A stretch of 64,000 nucleotides of DNA from Sphagnum compactum (taxonomy: Eukaryota; Bryophyta; Sphagnopsida; Sphagnales), in NCBI GenBank assembly GCA_965153455.1, contig OZ234494.1, positions 7,130,001 through 7,194,000 of the forward strand. The letters are read 5' to 3'. This document shows positions 25,861 to 39,400 of this stretch, one piece after another. Under the pieces are notes generated by a model. It saw only the letters and a list, made by a program, of their open reading frames with translations, did no database searches and had not been told where the DNA came from. Within the stretch, counting starts at the first letter, position 1. Every line of letters begins with the position of its first letter. The translations under genes and the position numbers were made by a program.

Positions 25861-27269
25861 AACTGAGAATTTTACATCAAAATAAAACTTAATTAATATA
25901 ATTACCTTTTCCTTTTTTTATTCCCCCGAGCTAATGGCTGCACATGTGTAGATTTTGGGTGCACCCATCCAGTTGATGGGTTGTTTTGAAGTCTACCCAT
26001 CTACTTGATTGGGTTTCTTCTCAAAATATGAAAGTTGGGTAACCGATTTAATCATGCTTTGATATCAAAAAAAATTTGGGTTGTCACTTGCTTTTTTGTA
26101 TCATGAGGTTTCATATGACTATGAGATGTTTAAAAATATTCATGTGACTAATTTTTTTGATGAATTTTTTTTAAAAAACATACAAATGATTAGCTTCAAA
26201 AAAATTTAATCTTATTAAATTTTTTTATTTTTAAAATTTTGATTTGAAAGATTATGCAAGATAAAATAAAACATGTCAATTTACAAATAAATTGAATTTT
26301 TTTAATAATTTTTTTGAGATATAATTTTTAATTAATTTGAAATGATTTTTAAACTTCAATAAGGCTTTGATGAAGATTTAATAACAAATTCATAACGAAA
26401 TTCATTTTTTAATTGATTAATTTATTTGTATTGTTGTTGCCTTTAATGTTATGAATTTTAATTATTGCCCTAACTTTTACTAAGAATGTGTGGGGCAAAC
26501 ACAATTAATTTTCTTTTGGTACTGGACAAAGGACGGTTGAAAATGGAATTTTGGTAATGGACTTTCTGGTCCCAAACGGACGTAAAATTGTAAACAGTAA
26601 ACAGAAATGGAATTTGATAACATTTCTTTTTCAAAATTGATTTTAGAAAGAATTTATTTACCATTTGTGAAAGGTGTGTCAATGTCAAAATAAATTGATT
26701 GGGCAATTTGGGGTGGGGTGGAGGGGATATTCAAACATAAACATCAAATATATAATAAGCCTCTGGGCAATGGGAGGGTTAGGTTGAATTTTGTTGGAAC
26801 TATTGATGTAATAATCAAATTGGCACATGCCCTTAGGTATTATGGGTTTTATCTTTTATCATGATTTGATAGCTATGTGTTGAATTATGTTACATGGGTG
26901 TACATTTGAATCCAACAGAGGGTTTAGGGTGCCTTAAAAATTAATATCTTTCAAAAGCTTCTGAATGTGAATTGGTGGGCTAGTTTGAGTGACCTTGCAA
27001 AATCTCAAGTTTTAGTGGTTTCCACATTTTTATAAATGTGGGTTCATTGTTTATGTTGAAGTGATTATAGCCTCAATGGATCTGTGGATGATCTATATTA
27101 TCTTTGGGTGATATGTATATGATATGCATAGATGATCTAATTTCAAATTATGGAAAAGTAAGAGCTTTTGAACATGGAAGTAGATTTGTACACACCTTCT
27201 TTGTAAATATCCTCAATTGATGCAGATTCCAAGCTTAGGATTTACCTTGTATCACCCATTGTAGGAAGT

Positions 27270-28220
27270 GCTCACTGGTTCAAACACATAAGTAAGTATG
27301 TACATCTAAAAACTTAGGTAGGTAGGCATATGTACCTACCTATCTACCTAGTTAGGTACCTACTTACCTACTTATTAAAAAAATTAAAGTTCAAATGTTG
27401 TTATATACATTAACAAAAAAAATCATTGAAGTTCAAAGAAACATGTTAAATCCATTTGATATTATATTGTTTTACAAACTGGTGTGGAACCAAAAAGACC
27501 ATTATTTAATCCCCTTTACCAACATATATTATGTGGAGTATGTATATTTGTATATATACCTTGTACATGTGTAAATGTATAGTATTTATGTGGGTTATGG
27601 ATAGGTAGGTAGGAGGCCATGGTGGGTGGGTGTGTAATTATTATTTATTTATTACATTTGTTTATTTAAAAATTGAACTATTGAAAAAAATTGGTTGCTC
27701 AATTTTTTTTTCCAATAATCAAGAGGACCATTTTATGGTCAGTCAAAAAATCACCAATCAAATTGGACATGTTCAAATCGACTTTTGTAGTACGACTAAG
27801 TGGTCAAATTGACCAAATGTTAAAATGACTAGTTTTTGGTCTAATTTTATAGTCAAATAAACCATGATTTATTATAGTGTCACGCACCCACTCACCTACC
27901 TCCTATAACATACCTACCTATGTATCTCATAGTCTTGTACTAATGTGTCGAAATGGATATGTGAATTAATAAACTTGACAACATTTGAACACCTTTGATG
28001 GTGTAGTCCATTAGTTAAGGATTTGGTTTATCATTGGGGAGGTCAAGAGTTCAATTCCTAATACTTGTAACCTATGTACATGTTTAGGGGGCTAAAATAG
28101 ATAGGTTAAACTAAGTAAATTAAGTAGGTTACCTTAGGTTAGGTTAAGGTAAGTGAGGTAGGTAAGGTAGGTTACCACCCACCTACTTGCCTTTTTAAAA
28201 CCTACCTACCTACCTACAAA
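27270..28220. repeat. cluster of TAGG/CCTA simple repeats in both orientations
   Basis: Runs of (TAGG)n and (CCTA)n alternate: 27310-27375, 27600-27615, 27885-27930, and 28105-28220. The last begins with GGTTAGGTTAAGG-like units and ends CCTACCTACCTACCTAC. Opposed runs can pair as hairpins. Diverged direct copies of a segment containing AGTCAAAAAA and GGACATGTT or AGACATGTT lie at 27736-27795 and 28298-28352, so part of the cluster is duplicated. Confidence 0.6.
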
Positions 28221-31200
28221 AAGATATTTTTGATAATAATTTTTTTAAAATTAAGATATGGGCATAAATTTGACCAATCAAATGGGTTTTTTTTCCTAGT
28301 CAAAAAAACCACCCCAATCACAGTAGACATGTTAGCATTGATTTGTCCAAAATGACAAGAGGTCTTTTTGACCCATGTCCAAATTTGGTCCCTTTGGTTT
28401 AAACTCAATGTATAATTTTATAATAATAATTGTAATAATTGTACATTGAGGTTACAACTAAGGTCCTTTTTATTATGATCATGCAGTTAGAGGTCACCTT
28501 GACGATGAAACATTAGAATGATGTAGGATTTGTTTTTGAGATTGGGGGTGGATCACTGGGTTGATGAAACCATTATGTGGTTTGGGTGGAAAACTTTAAT
28601 AATTTTTATTTTATTTTTGCCACAATTTGATGCCATTGGAATTTTTTTTAAACCATTTTTGCCTTCATGTCCATTTGTATGAACGTCTATTTCAAACATT
28701 TGAACTCCAAAATATTAATGTTAAAATTTAAATGTTCAAAGGTACTTATTTCCAAATTAAGGTACAAAGTAACAATCATTTTCATATTAAAATCTAGACT
28801 CTATACAAAATTTTAGATTGCAAATGATGATACAAATTAAAGATTAAGGAATGGGTGCAGTCACACTATCACGTACACAAGTAATTGTGACTAGTGCTTG
28901 GTTTTGTGTATTTAAGATTTTAGAAAAAAATAAAGAGCTCCAAATGGAATTATTTTCACATAATGTTATTTTCAATGTATGAGTATAAATACTTTAAAAG
29001 TTTAAAATCAATCTAATGAATGAAAAATATCCAAAAGCATTTCGAAAACATTGTAACTGGTGTTTTTAAGCAGTAAAAGGATTTGTAAATGAATTTGATT
29101 TTTTTTGAAAATGACATATTTGTAGCAATTTTTTAATGTAAAACATAACATAATAGTGTAATGATTTTATTTTTTTAATTCAAGATTTTTTTACATGCTT
29201 TTGTTCAAAAGATTCCAAGAATATCCTATAATAAACACCCAATAAGCAATCATCCAAGGGGGCGGGTCCGGTTCATGATATCCCATTTGCACCCAAATTA
29301 AAGATCAATTTTTTAGGTTTTAATAAAATGCATATATGTCCATTTTCATCTAATATAATTAAAACATTTAAGATTCTACATTTCAATGTTCTATCATCAT
29401 ACAATACATTCAAGGCCTCTACACATCATTTAATCAAAACATCTTGATTTCATCCCAACTTCATTTTGTCATCTGAATTTTCACAATACAATAGTTTTTA
29501 TGTTCTTGCCTTCAAGCTTGAACCTTACACTCACAATCCTCATCTTTCAACTTTTATTCACCAAATGTCTCTATACAACCTTCCCTCTCAATGGAGGAAT
29601 CAATCTACCATGTATATTTCAAATCTTTGTTTTTCACAGTTTAGAACAATGAGTCCCACATAAAACAATGTAATCAAACTACTTTGAACAAGTGTTCCAT
29701 GACACATCCTAAATTAAAAACTTGGAATTGTGGTTTCAATACATTCTAGCTATTTTTATATATTCAATGAAGTCATTTTCAAATAACACACAAATGTCCA
29801 TTGCATTAGCTCTTTTAGAACTCGTAGCTTTTTACACACAAGTTAGGAATTTTGTCTACATGCTTTTGTTTTTGGGTTTCTTCATTTCACATTTCTTTGC
29901 TTGTTTCCCTTTCAATCTTGTTGTCAACACGGTAAGCTTATCTTAAAGGTCTTCTAGGAGTTGTTTCATCACGATCACATGTGTTGCTATGCACATGGTA
30001 CATATTTTCCAAAATTATATTATCACTTCTTTCACATTCATTTATAGTTAATTATTTTTAGCTTTGTGGTGGAATGAAAAATTTGTCATGTTCTATTTAT
30101 GCACATTTCTCTTCACCATTGATATTCCCATCCTTGTGTTTTGAGCTTCTCAAAGTTTTCAATCTCGTATTCCTCGTCACCGAACACATTATCCATTTCT
30201 TTGTAATCTCAACTAATACATTGATGTATTGTTGCATAGATTAATGTCAAAAATGCAACTACCCTTCTTTTCATTTTAAGAACTAAGTTACACTTCCAAA
30301 TTAGTCCTTCTCTTCAAGTTAAAAACAAGATAATGCACTTCCTACGTTTTCCTTACCTCCTTCAATTCCAATCTTGTATAATTATGTGATGAAACTTGCA
30401 TTGTTTTGTGTCATCATTGTCATCGGTGGTTTGTTCTACAAATGTATTTAGGCAAGCTTAATTCTTTAACTGGTGACATTTTGTTATTGAAATTGTTATA
30501 GGAGTTGTGTGTGTGGTTTGGTGTGCTTTCATTTTTATCCATGAACTCTTTTGAAAGCCTTTCCAAATATGGCAGATTGGTCTATTCTTGCACCTCCCCA
30601 AGTCTTGTTATGTTTGGCATCAACGTGTCTTGTTTTTTGTTATAAACTAGGAGGTGTCACAATGTCTTTTATCATCTTCTAGGTCCACATGGTTTTCTAG
30701 CCAATTCTTGTGCGTCACGTCTTCAAGACCATAGGTTAATGTGTTTTCAATTCCCTATAAAATAATTCAACTACCTGTGGAAACATGTTTTATAGTTTTA
30801 ATTGGTTGGTTATGTTGGCCATGGATTATCTCAAGAACTTGTCACAAGCTGGCTAATTTTTTTGGAATAAACATATGAATTATTGTTGCATAAATTTTAT
30901 AGTCTTGCAACTTGTTGCTTGAAGCCCAATATCCAACTTCTAATTTGTACTTTGCATCTACCTTTGCCAACTCAATTTAATCTATAGGTGGATACAAGTT
31001 TAGGTCAATTAGAGTTTTGCAAGAATGTTGTTCGCTCCTTCTAGACATGGTTGGAATGTTTTCGTGATGTTGGCTTTGAAGAACTAAGATTGTAAAGTAT
31101 ATATGTTGCACATTGCTGATGCAAAACTTGTTTATACATATAAACCATATTATTTTGTCATTAATGAAATCATGGAGTGCATATGTGGGAGTGTGGCAAG

Positions 31201-31789
31201 AATAAGTAAGATTTTCTTTTGACATTTTACAAAAAAAAAAAAAGCTCAAATATGGAAAACTTTGATTCCTCTCTTTAAACCTCACAATTGTAAAACTCAA
31301 ATTGATGCACATGTCCAGCCATGTTTGGAAAATGTACAAGATTTTTTTGTTGTTGTTGGTGCCAAATTTGCCTGATGAAATTATTCACATTTTTGCAACT
31401 AATGGATTTGTAAGAAACCATTCGTACTTGTTTTTGGTAATTTAAGGGCATTGACAAAAATAATTCAAATTTTGGGCATAATAGACACAACATCCTTTTG
31501 ATACTTGGATTGGTACAAAAGGTATTTCAATCATGGGAAGAATAGTTACAAAGGTTAGAATAACCAAAAAATCCTTTTCCAAATCTAAAACCTACAAAAT
31601 CTTGTTGGAAATTTTAACAATATTCAAATATTTTAATATAATATAATATAACCTAATTTGCTCCTCGTCAAATAGTTACTCTATTTGTCATTGATGGCCA
31701 ATTGTGTAGTTTGGGCATTAATTGTTGGACCCCATTTGGTCTAGTTTTTTTGGGGATAGTTTAGTGCATGCATGTGGCCTAGACCACGT

Positions 31790-31965
31790 GGCAAGGGGAC
31801 AATTTGATAGAATATTCATATATGTCAAAAACATTCCTCCACGTTATAAATTTCTATTAGAGAATATTTTGTTTAACATGGATTGAATGTATTTGGAATA
31901 TATATATTTTGCTCATGTTCATGCTCACCTGTTTGAGAAATAACATCCCCCTTCTACTTGGAACT
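31790..31965. repeat. dispersed repeat, copy 1 (ATGTCAAA...GCTCATGCTCAC family)
   Basis: Shares with 32620-32790 and 42770-42972 an ordered set of words: GATATGTCAAAGAATATT-like, then GCTCATG(C/T)TCA(T/C), and in two copies AAATAACATCC at the right end. The copies are diverged and lack coding capacity. No terminal inverted repeat was found. Confidence 0.45.
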
Positions 31966-32619
31966 CTACATTTACCCTTTTTAACTTTTTATTTTTCACA
32001 AGTGGGTACAAGTTCAAATCTGAAAGAATTCAACAAAAAGTCATAGATTCTTTTTATACATCTTTACAAATGTTTAATGAGAAAAAAAACTCAAAATTGG
32101 ATAACTTTGATAACTCTTGTGAAAGCTCATAGAAACAAACCAAATGGTTTGTGATTATTGATCCATGTTTGCCAATTGCAATGTTTTATTATATAGTTGC
32201 ACTTTTTTTGGTGCCACATCAGTTTCTTACATTTATTCACACTTCAAAACTTGATGGATTTGTTCAAGTATAGTGATATTAGGACCAACACTTCATGGAT
32301 GTTCATAGAAGTCATTCAATATGTAGTCAAACTAATTACAAAATCCTATCATAAATCTAATGTGTGTAAAACAATTGTTTGTTAAAGGAGATTGTGAAAA
32401 TTTTATCAAATTTCAGGTCGCATCCCACTAAATTTTCTAGATTCATGCCACAAATTCTTGTCTTATGTTGTGCCCTATTTATGATGGCATGTGTCATTAG
32501 TCACTTTTAAGTAGTTAATTTAACATTAATAATTAATTTGGCAATTGGTAGCAACAATTGGAGCCAATTTAATTGTTCCAATCTGGAATCTACACCTGCC
32601 ACATTGACACAATCATGTG

Positions 32620-32790
32620 GAAAGGTCAATGACTTGGTAAAATATTCAGATATGTCAAAGAATATTTTCTCTATTAATAAAATTTGTCGAAGAATATACT
32701 TTAAAATAGGAATGGTATATATTTACAATATGTTTTCTTACCCACAATCATTTGCTCATGCTCACAAAATAAGAATCCTCAATTAAGTGG
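32620..32790. repeat. dispersed repeat, copy 2
   Basis: Contains ATTCAGATATGTCAAAGAAT, then a further GAAGAATATACTTTAAAAT and TTTGCTCATGCTCAC, matching the order of words in the copies at 31790 and 42770. Confidence 0.45.
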
Positions 32791-33181
32791 TACCACTAAA
32801 GACCGCCTTACCAAAACCATTAAATTTTTTTTGAACTTATTTAATTTCATGTAAAAGATATTTTTTAAAAAAAATTATTAACTACACCATGTGGGCTATC
32901 TTCCCCACCTATTCACACATGTATGAAAAATAATTAACATTTAATTAAACACTTGTACTATGTATTGAAAAATTAAGAAATTTGATTCTTAACCCCATTT
33001 TTAACCCTTTAGCTTCAAGTGTCCTTGCATGAGTGTAGTCGTGAATTAATATAAACCACCTTAGGTGTAATTAATCTTTTTTTGACATGTTCACAACCCT
33101 CATAAATTAAAAGATAATGTGTTGTATTGTAAAACACACATTTTAATATATTCATTAAACATTTGGATCAGTTTGAAAGTA

Positions 33182-33237
33182 GTCCAATGAATATAAAATA
33201 TCCCTTTGAAAGGTATTCATATTCATATTCATTGGAC
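33182..33237. repeat. perfect 13-bp inverted repeat
   Basis: Arms GTCCAATGAATAT (33182-33194) and ATATTCATTGGAC (33225-33237) flank a 30-bp loop. It could be the remnant of a small MITE or a structured site. No target duplication is evident. Confidence 0.6.
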
Positions 33238-33879
33238 CTACCTTTCATAAGGCGCACTTGAGATAATTTTAAAAATTAAAAGTTCAAGAAAAAAATTGGA
33301 AAAATACAGTCCTTTTATGTTTTTGATTAAAGGAACTATGTTAAATTCTTGAAACTTTCTCATTATGCATTCATTTTTGACATCAAAATTTCAATGTTTG
33401 TTGATCTTGAAAGACTTGGGGATTGTACTCATGAAAATTTTCAAATGAAAAAGCTTTTCCTAAGTGTCCTTTAATGTTTTGAAATTTGATGAGTCTAACA
33501 ATCTAAGGGTGTGATGTTCCCTAGTACCACCCAATCATACTTGCCCCCTATAATTTGCAACTTTGTGTTATATCAATTTTAAAAACATCTAGCACACACA
33601 AACATCAAACATGCTCATTGATTAACATACAAAAGTACATGCTCAAATAAAAAATACTTTCACATCTACAAAGCATTCAAACAATTACAAACACAACAAA
33701 CATATGGGAACAAACAAAACACAATATTACAAGAACACACAAACATACAAACCAAAAGAAGTGTCAAACACACAAACAAAGAAAAATTACAAATAAGAAA
33801 AAGCAAGAGCCTTACCTAATAGCATCAAACAAAAACTTGAACCCTTGAAATTTTGATGCATTTGCACATAGTAGAGGAA

Positions 33880-34560
33880 GGAGGAAGTACTAGTCTAAAG
33901 GGGAAATATCCTTTTAAGCAAAAATGAAGCTAAGCAAGGATATGAGTGAAGCAAGAGCAAGTTAGAAAGTACTTGAACATAGTGATGGCAAGGCAACAAA
34001 CATGTACAAACAAAGTTGGAACAAACACAAGAGTGAAGATGAAACATGCAAAGGTTTGAAGTTGGAGAAGTGATGTAAGAACAAAATGCAAGAGCAAAGC
34101 TGAAAGATTGATGTAGGAATGAAACCAAAGAAGAGAAATAAAAGCAATTTAAGTTGGAATAGATGTAAGAGTGAAGTTGAAGGAGTGACACAAAAGCAAA
34201 TATGGGGTAGAAATGCATGAATGAAATCGAAATAAACACATAGGCAAAGTTGGAGTAAACACATGAGCAAAATTGGAGCAAACACACGAGCAAAATTAGG
34301 ACAGATGTAAAAGCAAAATAAGAGTAGAACCATAGCATTTACATGAATAAAGCTGAAGTAGTTGTAGGAATGAAGCAAGAGGGAAATTCAAGAAAAAGAA
34401 AGGTGCAAAGTAGGATTGAAAAAAAAAATGTGAAACACATTGCACAAACCTACAAGCAAAGGGGAAATAAAGGAAAACAAACAAAGCAAAACAAGGAGGA
34501 ACTTCACAAAACAAAGAAACCTTCACCAAACAAGAGCTTCAAACCACAAATTGAGGAGAA
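33880..34560. repeat. degenerate A/G-rich short-period repeat tract
   Basis: Words such as AGCAAA, GAAGTTGGA, TGAAG and AAACACA recur irregularly. The two long overlapping minus-strand frames (33895-34338 and 33962-34378) are Phe/Leu/Cys/Ser-rich because the opposite strand is A/G-rich. They are not taken as genes. Confidence 0.5.
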
Positions 34561-34840
34561 ATTTTCAAGCAATATAGCAAAGTGGGGCATAACTCTCACT
34601 TGAGCCCTTTTATCTTTATGGAGATGAATGCTCCATGCAACACATCTATTGCACAACATTGCCTTGAGCCCTAAGTTTTCTTTGGAAGCATTACCCTAAA
34701 ATCCTAGGAACCCTAGTCTAAAACCTAAAAACCTAGCCTAAGGACTTAGACCTAGACTTTACCTACCACCCTAGACCCTACTACTAACTAGCATAGACCC
34801 ATAGACTTGAGAACCAACTTGGGTATCCTCCATTATCCTA

Positions 34841-36699
34841 TCCAAGAATCAATTTTCAAGGTTACCAATTTTCAATGTTCTCAAGGTGTCGATTCTCACT
34901 CTGATGAGAACCAGTGAAACAGATCTGAACCCAGGTATCACTAATGATGATACATGGCAGTTTTGGTGATGAGAACCGGCCTGGCTAGTCCTCACCCCAC
35001 TAGTGATACCCATGCAGCACTGGTGAGGACAGTCGCTCCTCATATTTCAAAAGGATGTTGAAATTGTTGGCATATTCCTTTATTGTTCTTTCAAGCTCTG
35101 TGTAGAAACAGGCTTGCACTGGTGGAAAAGTAGTGATACAGGGAGGATTTGCAGAAGACAGCTTCGTTTTACATATTTTATGGTTGAAACATTGATGGGG
35201 AGCAATGAAAGATGCTTTCTTTCTTCCTGCTCAGAATTTTTCTTGAGGGGAAAATGGGGAAGAAGTCTGCAAAATTATCTAAGAACTTGTGAAGAAGAGA
35301 AACCTCTAACAAAAATACAGAGCTGAACAGCAAATTATCCAGGCTGCTTTGCCAAAATCTGGAAACCTAAAAGATGAGCTTAGAGACACCATGGAAAAAC
35401 AGCCTGGAGAACCAAAAGACATATCAGTGTCTCTAAGTGTGATGAGAGAAAGCCAATATATGTCCTTCAGGGCATGATAAGGATCAAGAAAATTGGAGAG
35501 AATGAGTCCTGATCCTAGAGACAGCCTAAAACTTCCTGTCCCAACTCATTTCCTGTGAATCCATCTATCACCACATGGTAATTGCAGCTGTGTTAGTGGA
35601 TGCATTATAGTGGAACTTTCTGGAAAGCCACCATGGGACATTTAGACATTGCAGTCCTAGGGAATAAACCTATATTTACTGAGAATCAAGGCTCCAATGG
35701 AACCTCTGTGACGTCCATCTGTCGAGCTGCACTCTTGAATACCACAAAACTGAGAGACAAGGAATTTTCCAAGAGAAGCCCATCCTCATCCTTGATGAGG
35801 TCAAATTACTTCACTCCTGTTCATCCCCTTAGCAGCAACAAATTTCTGCCCTGCAACAGAAATCACTTTTTTGTTGGTTTGCAAAACACACACAAACCAC
35901 TACAGGAACAAAACAACAAAATTCATAACTCATGATACTATTGCACAGTGAAGAGATTCCAACAAAAAGAAATTTCTTGCTCTAGCTGGAAAAAGAGATC
36001 CACAGAAGAGAGACATGCACAGAGACATACCATTCTAGAACTACAACCAAGCCATTGCTGCTGCAGCCTGTTATAAGTTGACAATATCTGGATGGCACGT
36101 GGCACTGTTGCTAAATCTGCTTGGGCTTCAAAAGCTGCTTGAACATGCTTAAACAACAGATGAAATAATCTCAAGCATTAGTTCTAAGAGCAGGTGCTGC
36201 TTCCCAAACTCCATGGTATTTGCAGCTGCTGGCTAGCAAGAAGCCAAAGACTTGTCCAACGAAGGAATTGATAATGCTATGTTGCACCATCCATCCCACA
36301 ACCCTAAATACACAGCCAGTTTGGACAGATTCCTCCAGCAAGGTGTGCTAGTTTTCAGAATGTCACACATCTGTGACTAATACTGTAGATGACTTCCTAA
36401 GCACTCCAACCTTAGAACAAACCGGATAATTGATAAAGACCTAAACTGCAAAGTGTGAATCCATGCGGTGGAGCATAGACTGATCCTTGTGATTCCACCA
36501 CAAAAACCATCCCAAAAATCTCTATACATGCTGCATCTGACCTGCATCTCAAAATCTTCAACTATAAATCTCCTAAATCATATATTTCTTGGCTTCTTGA
36601 GCATGAGACTTTGGTCACAAAGGTGCTGTCAGCAGATACTGTCTACAGGGTGCCCTCAGATGCAACACTTTGATTCCTGTCATTAGTCCAGGTCTGTTA
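34841..36699. other. 3' flank of the CDPK gene, less AT-rich spacer
   Basis: Base composition shifts to a more balanced mix compared with the spacer to the left. Part of it may be the 3' UTR, possibly spliced, of the minus-strand kinase gene. The short frames on both strands (35600-35935, 35938-36174, 36468-36686) show no domain and no codon-like pattern. Confidence 0.4.
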
Positions 36700-38277
36700 T
36701 CACTTTGAGTAATTGGGTGGGTTGATAGATCCATCTCGGAACAATTTTATGCTTAGACTGTTGAATCGATCCCTAGAGTATTGTCTAGAAGCTTTCCTCC
36801 AATCTGTACCTCTTCGCATCATAGCAGCAAACTCATCAAAGCTTATGCAACCATCCCTGTCAGTGTCCACTTCCTCTAAAATGGCATTGATCACACTCAT
36901 CCCATCAGACACCAAATGGTCACCTATAGCTGTCCTTAGCTCCTCCATCTCAATGTATCCACTACCATTTGCATCAAATTGGGCAAAAGCTTTATGCAAG
37001 AGGTCATCATTGTCTAGCCGTTGAAGGTGAATCGTTGCTGCAACAAACTCTCCATAGTCCAAAGTCCCATTTCCATCAACATCTGCGGCATCCATCAACA
37101 TTTGCACATCTGCCTCGGTCAGATGAGAACCGATCTGAATCAAGCCAGCTTTCAACTTCTCAAAAGTGATGGCACCACTGTTGTCTGTGTCCATCATCTG
37201 AAACATATCCCTCAAACCCTCTACTTCATCACCCTCCAGGTGTTCTGCAATTATCTGCAAGGCCTTCTTCTTCAGCTTGTTCATTGCTGCAAATTGCTTC
37301 AACTTTGACCTCACTGCATCAAGTGGAACATTGGAATTTCTTTTTGCATGCTGAAGCCAGGGATGGTCCAGAACCTGCTGTGCATTATATCGAGCTTTAG
37401 GATCTGGTTCCAGCATGTGTCTTACTAAAGCTTTTGCTGTGTCAGAAACCTTGGGCCAAGGTTCCCTCTTAAAATCTAGAATTCCTCTAAGAATCGCTTG
37501 TGCAACTCCTTGCTCCGTTTCAGCCCAGAATGGGGGAACGCCACAAAGCAAAATGTAAAGAATGACGCCAGCACTCCACACATCTACCTCAGGTCCATAG
37601 TTCCGCTTCAAGACCTCCGGTGCCATGTAGTAGGGGCTCCCAACAATCTCAGAAAACCGCTCTCCTGGCTTGAAAAAAATAGAAAGTCCGAAGTCAATGG
37701 CCTTTAGAGGAGAATTTTCACTCTTGTTTGCAAACAGAAAGTTCTCCGGCTTCAGGTCGCGGTGCATCACTCCTTTAATGTGACAAAGCTGTACGACCTC
37801 CATAATTGTGCGTGTCACTACAGCTGCAGCTCGCTCAGTGTAATGACCTCTTGCGATGATTCGGTCAAAAAGCTCACCACCTTCACAAAGCTCCATCACC
37901 AGATGGACAGCTTGATCATCTTCGTACGCACCTTTTAAAGTGACAATGTTACCATGATGTGGCAGGTGCCCCATGATGGCGACCTCACGTCGGATATCTT
38001 CAACATCTACAGCAGTCCTGAGCTTGCGTTTGGAGATAGACTTGCAAGCGTAAACCTCCTGAGTGTCCTTATCTACACACAAATAGGTGATGCCAAACTC
38101 TCCTCGGCCGAGCTCACTTCCCAAAGTAAACTTGTCTGCGATACCCACTTTCGGCTGGGTTTTCAGTATCTGGTTCCCAGACACCTGATATCCATCTTCC
38201 GAAAAAGGATTGGTTTTTCGCTCCTTCCTGGACTTCCTTCTGCTCGCTGCTGAAGATCCTACCCAACAGTTTCCCAT
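36700..38277 (-). CDS. calcium-dependent protein kinase, group III type, intronless
   Basis: A single exon of 525 residues. The start is the ATG at 38277, giving MGNCWVGSS, a myristoylation (Gly2) and palmitoylation (Cys4) signal followed by basic residues 13-21; the open frame upstream has no ATG. The kinase domain spans about 50-308: GRGEFG loop at 57-62, Lys79, HRD at 172-174, DFG at 195-197, APE at 219-221. The autoinhibitory junction lies about 313-343 ([20 protein letters not shown]). Four EF-hands start at D363, D399, D435 and D471. EF1 has Lys374 where the calcium-binding Glu normally sits; the other three loops look complete. The C-terminus [19 protein letters not shown] is typical of the CPK7/8/10/13/30/32 group. 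It phosphorylates Ser/Thr targets on calcium binding, probably at membranes. The lack of introns is unusual for CDPK genes. Confidence 0.95.
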   Translation of the reverse strand: MGNCWVGSSAASRRKSRKERKTNPFSEDGYQVSGNQILKTQPKVGIADKFTLGSELGRGEFGITYLCVDKDTQEVYACKSISKRKLRTAVDVEDIRREVAIMGHLPHHGNIVTLKGAYEDDQAVHLVMELCEGGELFDRIIARGHYTERAAAVVTRTIMEVVQLCHIKGVMHRDLKPENFLFANKSENSPLKAIDFGLSIFFKPGERFSEIVGSPYYMAPEVLKRNYGPEVDVWSAGVILYILLCGVPPFWAETEQGVAQAILRGILDFKREPWPKVSDTAKALVRHMLEPDPKARYNAQQVLDHPWLQHAKRNSNVPLDAVRSKLKQFAAMNKLKKKALQIIAEHLEGDEVEGLRDMFQMMDTDNSGAITFEKLKAGLIQIGSHLTEADVQMLMDAADVDGNGTLDYGEFVAATIHLQRLDNDDLLHKAFAQFDANGSGYIEMEELRTAIGDHLVSDGMSVINAILEEVDTDRDGCISFDEFAAMMRRGTDWRKASRQYSRDRFNSLSIKLFRDGSINPPNYSK

Positions 38278-39400
38278 CGGTTCTCGCTTCGTATCTAAAG
38301 AGGGTCCTATACTGTCATCCGAGGTACGATGTCCAGCAAAACAGTCCAAATCTGCCCTAGTAGCCTGATCTCCCGAATGAAATTTCAGATCTCAACAGAG
38401 CTCGCACAGCACAATCTGTCGAACGTTATACGAAACTCTCTTAAAAAAAGATTTCACCCGGGACTCATATCTCATTTGCGCCTGCAAAATATTTTATGAA
38501 ACCCCAAAACCAAAAGCTCAAGGAAAACAACATTCTAGCAAACCAGGAAAGGACGAACTCCACACGCGATTAAAACCCCATCAAAATGAGCTAATTTCCA
38601 GACTCGCTCGGGAACGTGCACAAATAATCTGCGGATCGAATGCAAACCGCTCCACCGTAGCGACCAGTGCAGTCACCGTCAACAAAAGCTCCAGAGATCG
38701 AGATTTCGACCACGCTCAAGGATCCCTGCCGCTGTTTCCCGAGAATCAGAAAGCGAAACGAAAAGCAACCAGCTGTGGCCGTGTTTCCGTGATGATCTTT
38801 TGTATGTGCGCGTTGCAGGGGAGCGTGATGCGAAAGACAACTGCGCATGAGGCGTGTCCGGCCTCATCATTATCAAGCTCTGAAACCAGCATCCAGCGTT
38901 CTTCCGTGCGCTTCTTCCGCCAACACCACAAGCAACGCCAGGAGTCCGTAATTTGACCTTGCGTTCCCACAACCAGACAAGAAGTCAAGTAGAGCACAAG
39001 ACAAGTAGGAAGTAGTTGCGGGTTCAAATCACCACCACGTCATGCTTTCTTCTCCCTGATGCCCCACCCCCCCCCGTCTCCGAACAACCGAGTTAATAAT
39101 CGTCCGCCCCAGTGAACCAGCACCCACGAACCACCATGGATGGATGGTGCGGGGACAGGGCACTTTTTCCCAATGGGTTCTTGATCCCCAGCTAACCTCC
39201 CCATAGCCCAAGGTCCTAAAAGTGTGCCAGGGGTCCTACAATGTATCCCAATACCTAAATGCCACTAAGTGCATTACCTACTTACTGACCTCTAAATAAC
39301 CCCAATGGCATAATTCAACAGGCGATGAGGCCATTACAGAAATTTCATTATTCAAATCCTTCTAACTTTAACACTCAAGAATTGGTTACCCCTACCATCT
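38278..39400 (-). promoter_or_regulatory. upstream region of the CDPK gene
   Basis: Balanced base composition up to about 39.2 kb, consistent with 5' UTR and promoter. An open frame continues in phase upstream of the ATG to 38349 but contains no ATG, so it is not counted as coding. No TATA box can be placed with confidence. Overlapping minus-strand frames at 38591-39027 have no recognisable features. Confidence 0.4.

Larger units (their letters stand above)
25861..34840. other. AT-rich gene-poor spacer
   Basis: Strongly AT-rich with many homopolymer A/T runs. It contains a TAGG/CCTA repeat cluster (27270-28220), two members of a dispersed repeat (near 31800-31960 and 32620-32790), a 13-bp perfect inverted repeat (33182-33237), and an A/G-rich degenerate repeat tract (33880-34560) that gives long but low-complexity minus-strand frames. 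No gene is supportable. Confidence 0.6.

Noticed and set aside
30977-31339. Minus-strand frame of 120 codons
   Set aside because: AT-rich, with no domain or coherent continuation on either side.
33895-34378. Minus-strand open frames of 147 and 138 codons
   Set aside because: Opposite strand of an A/G-rich degenerate repeat. Two frames are open at once and the composition is Phe/Leu/Cys-rich.
38278-38349. Extended N-terminus of the CDPK (24 extra codons)
   Set aside because: The upstream stretch begins at a TTG and has no ATG. The ATG at 38277 gives the family's MGNC acylation start.
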